In this document: positions 5,655 to 6,638 of the stretch, piece by piece
How the letters are laid out: the number at the start of each line of letters is the position of its first letter
How positions within the stretch are numbered: position 1 is the first letter of the stretch
Source: Eubacteriales Family XIII. Incertae Sedis bacterium
GTDB lineage: Bacteria; Bacillota; Clostridia; Peptostreptococcales; Anaerovoracaceae
Assembly: GCA_031255695.1 (NCBI GenBank)
Contig: JAIRSA010000083.1
Span: 1-6,638 of the forward strand
Length of the DNA stretch: 6,638 nt
Direction: 5' to 3'
The notes under the pieces: generated by a model
What the model saw: only the letters and a program-made list of their open reading frames with translations
Told to the model about the DNA's origin: nothing
Database searches by the model: none
Program-made: the position numbers and the translations under genes

Positions 5655-5682
5655 AAAGGAGGTATGAGACATGCACCCGTAG
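5655..5682 (+). promoter_or_regulatory. Perfect Shine-Dalgarno site with three-codon ORF (Met-His-Pro-stop)
   Basis: AAAGGAGGT at 5655-5663 is a full-length match to the usual anti-Shine-Dalgarno. The well-spaced ATG at 5671 reads ATG CAC CCG TAG. A closer ATG at 5664 abuts the site and would open a frame that runs out of frame into the GH3 gene. This is the strongest ribosome binding site in the window, yet it lies 105 bases before the GH3 start. Function unknown. Confidence 0.4.
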
Positions 5683-5775
5683 GGCCCGTTATCGGGGCGG
5701 CGGGGCAGAGCCTTGCGCGGAGCGAAAAAGAAGTTCAATTTGATTTCAGCGGACAAAGAAAGGAACATGGAAAAT

Positions 5776-6638
5776 ATGGAAATGACGAGAAAACGCATGC
5801 TGGCATGGGTGATGGCGTTCGCCCTGGCTGTCGGCTATTTTCCTCTCTCACCGGTTTCCACAGTGGAAGAGGCTCAGGCCGCCGACACGATCCCCATCTA
5901 CCAGGACAAAAGCTACAGCTTCGACGAGCGGGCGGCCGACCTTGTGGCCCGCATGACGATGGCTGAGAAGGCCTCGCAGGTACAGGGATCGAACGCGGCC
6001 GGCATACCGAGGCTTGGGATATCAAACTATCAGTGGTGGAACGAAGCCATCCACGGTTTCAGCCGCAGCAGCGGCGTGGGGAACCCGCCAGGGCTCCTTA
6101 CGGGCACGTCCTATCCCGTAAGCTACGCGCTGGGCGCGTCGTGGAACCCCGAACTCTACTACGACGAGGCCAGGGAGATCGGGCGCGAGATACGCGAGCG
6201 CTCGCCTGGCAACAACCTGAACCTCAACATGTACTCGCCCACCATCAACCTGGGGCGCGACGCGCGCTGGGGGCGTAATGACGAGTCATATTCGGAAGAC
6301 CCATTTCTTACAGGCATAATGGGCGCGACCTTCGTGCAGGGCGTCGAGGGCAAGGTGTTCAACCTTGATCCGGATGCAAACGTCGAATACACGGACGGGC
6401 AGTACCAGCAGGCGTCCACGACCATAAAGCACTACGCGGCGAACAACAGCGAGCGCAACCGCACATGGAGCGGCGCGGACAACGTGGACCTTAGGGCCAT
6501 ACGCGAGTACTACACGCGGGCCTACAGGGACGTGATAGACATAGCGGACGTGACCTCGGTCATGACGGCCTACAGCAGCATTGACGGCGTGCCCGTCTCC
6601 TACAGCAGCTACTTCATGGACACGCTGCTGAGGCAGAG
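5776..6638 (+). CDS. Secreted glycoside hydrolase family 3 (beta-glucosidase/beta-xylosidase type), 3'-truncated by the window edge
   Basis: The frame stays open to the window end (287 codons). Residues 1-35 form a signal peptide: basic TRKR, a hydrophobic stretch at about 8-24 and a probable cut after AQA35, so the enzyme is exported. The GH3 N-terminal barrel follows, with DLVARMTMAEKASQ (55-68), IPRLGISNYQWWNEAIHG (77-94), LGRDARWGRNDESYSEDP (159-176), TIKHYAANNSERNR (216-229) and VMTAYSSIDGVP near the end. WWNEAIHG is typical of the GH3 branch holding many xylosidases and glucosidases; substrate cannot be fixed. The nucleophile Asp and the C-terminal domains lie beyond the edge. The start is uncertain: AAAGGA (5759-5764) is 11 bases before the ATG at 5776 but only 2 before the ATG at 5767; the ATG at 5782 is also possible. 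Confidence 0.93.
   Translation, partial: MEMTRKRMLAWVMAFALAVGYFPLSPVSTVEEAQAADTIPIYQDKSYSFDERAADLVARMTMAEKASQVQGSNAAGIPRLGISNYQWWNEAIHGFSRSSGVGNPPGLLTGTSYPVSYALGASWNPELYYDEAREIGREIRERSPGNNLNLNMYSPTINLGRDARWGRNDESYSEDPFLTGIMGATFVQGVEGKVFNLDPDANVEYTDGQYQQASTTIKHYAANNSERNRTWSGADNVDLRAIREYYTRAYRDVIDIADVTSVMTAYSSIDGVPVSYSSYFMDTLLRQ

Larger units (their letters stand above)
5345..5775 (+). other. Intergenic control region and long 5' leader of the GH3 gene
   Basis: A 431-base stretch with no convincing conserved coding sequence. 5345-5407 is AT-rich with no clear terminator for aroQ. A promoter at 5413-5440 would start a leader of about 330 bases containing two GC-rich hairpins (5461-5490 and 5504-5541), an AT-rich segment with a near-perfect 11-base direct repeat (5601-5611 and 5618-5628), a perfect Shine-Dalgarno site with a three-codon ORF (5655-5682), and a small hairpin CCCG-TTAT-CGGG (5685-5696). 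I do not recognise a known riboswitch class. Confidence 0.65.

Noticed and set aside
5649..5966. 105-residue + strand ORF starting near the perfect Shine-Dalgarno site
   Set aside because: It runs out of frame into the GH3 signal peptide and catalytic domain and has no family features. The GH3 frame is clearly the real one after 5776.

Overview
The window carries the downstream part of an aromatic amino acid (shikimate/chorismate/phenylalanine) operon, followed by an intergenic control region and the start of a secreted glycoside hydrolase gene. All genes lie on the + strand. The DNA is GC-rich but has a marked preference for ATA isoleucine codons and many AGG arginine codons. Together with the GGHFSGRLT form of the chorismate synthase signature, strong AGGAGG-type ribosome binding sites, a type I-beta DAHP synthase and a type II dehydroquinase, this suggests a GC-rich anaerobic member of the Clostridia (Firmicutes/Bacillota). 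That placement is inference; nothing here fixes genus or species.

Layout: (1) 1-912, chorismate synthase AroC, with the N-terminus cut off by the window edge. (2) 909-2471, a fused shikimate kinase-shikimate dehydrogenase, overlapping aroC by ATGA. (3) 2468-3481, a type I-beta DAHP synthase with an N-terminal ferredoxin-like regulatory domain, again with an ATGA overlap. (4) 3516-4643, the bifunctional chorismate mutase-prephenate dehydratase PheA with a C-terminal ACT domain. (5) 4644-4918, a non-coding gap with four related dyad-symmetric repeats, two of them perfect 28-bp copies 61 bp apart. (6) 4919-5344, type II 3-dehydroquinate dehydratase AroQ. (7) 5345-5775, non-coding, with the only convincing promoter of the window, two stable hairpins and a perfect Shine-Dalgarno site serving a three-codon mini-ORF. 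(8) 5776 to the window end, the N-terminal part of a signal-peptide-bearing GH3 glycosidase.

The aromatic genes cover pathway entry (DAHP synthase), step 3 (AroQ), steps 4 and 5 (AroE and AroK domains), step 7 (AroC), and then commitment to phenylalanine through chorismate mutase and prephenate dehydratase. DHQ synthase (aroB), EPSP synthase (aroA) and tyrA are not in the window and may lie upstream. Flux control is built into the proteins: the ferredoxin-like domain of DAHP synthase and the ACT domain of PheA are both known feedback sites. The GH3 gene has its own promoter and is functionally separate (extracellular polysaccharide or oligosaccharide degradation).

Most of the window is ordinary metabolism. 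The parts worth a second look are the CRISPR-like 61-bp repeats before aroQ, the SK-SDH fusion with its two Ala-rich insertions, the altered TRF motif of PheA, and the long structured leader before the GH3 gene.
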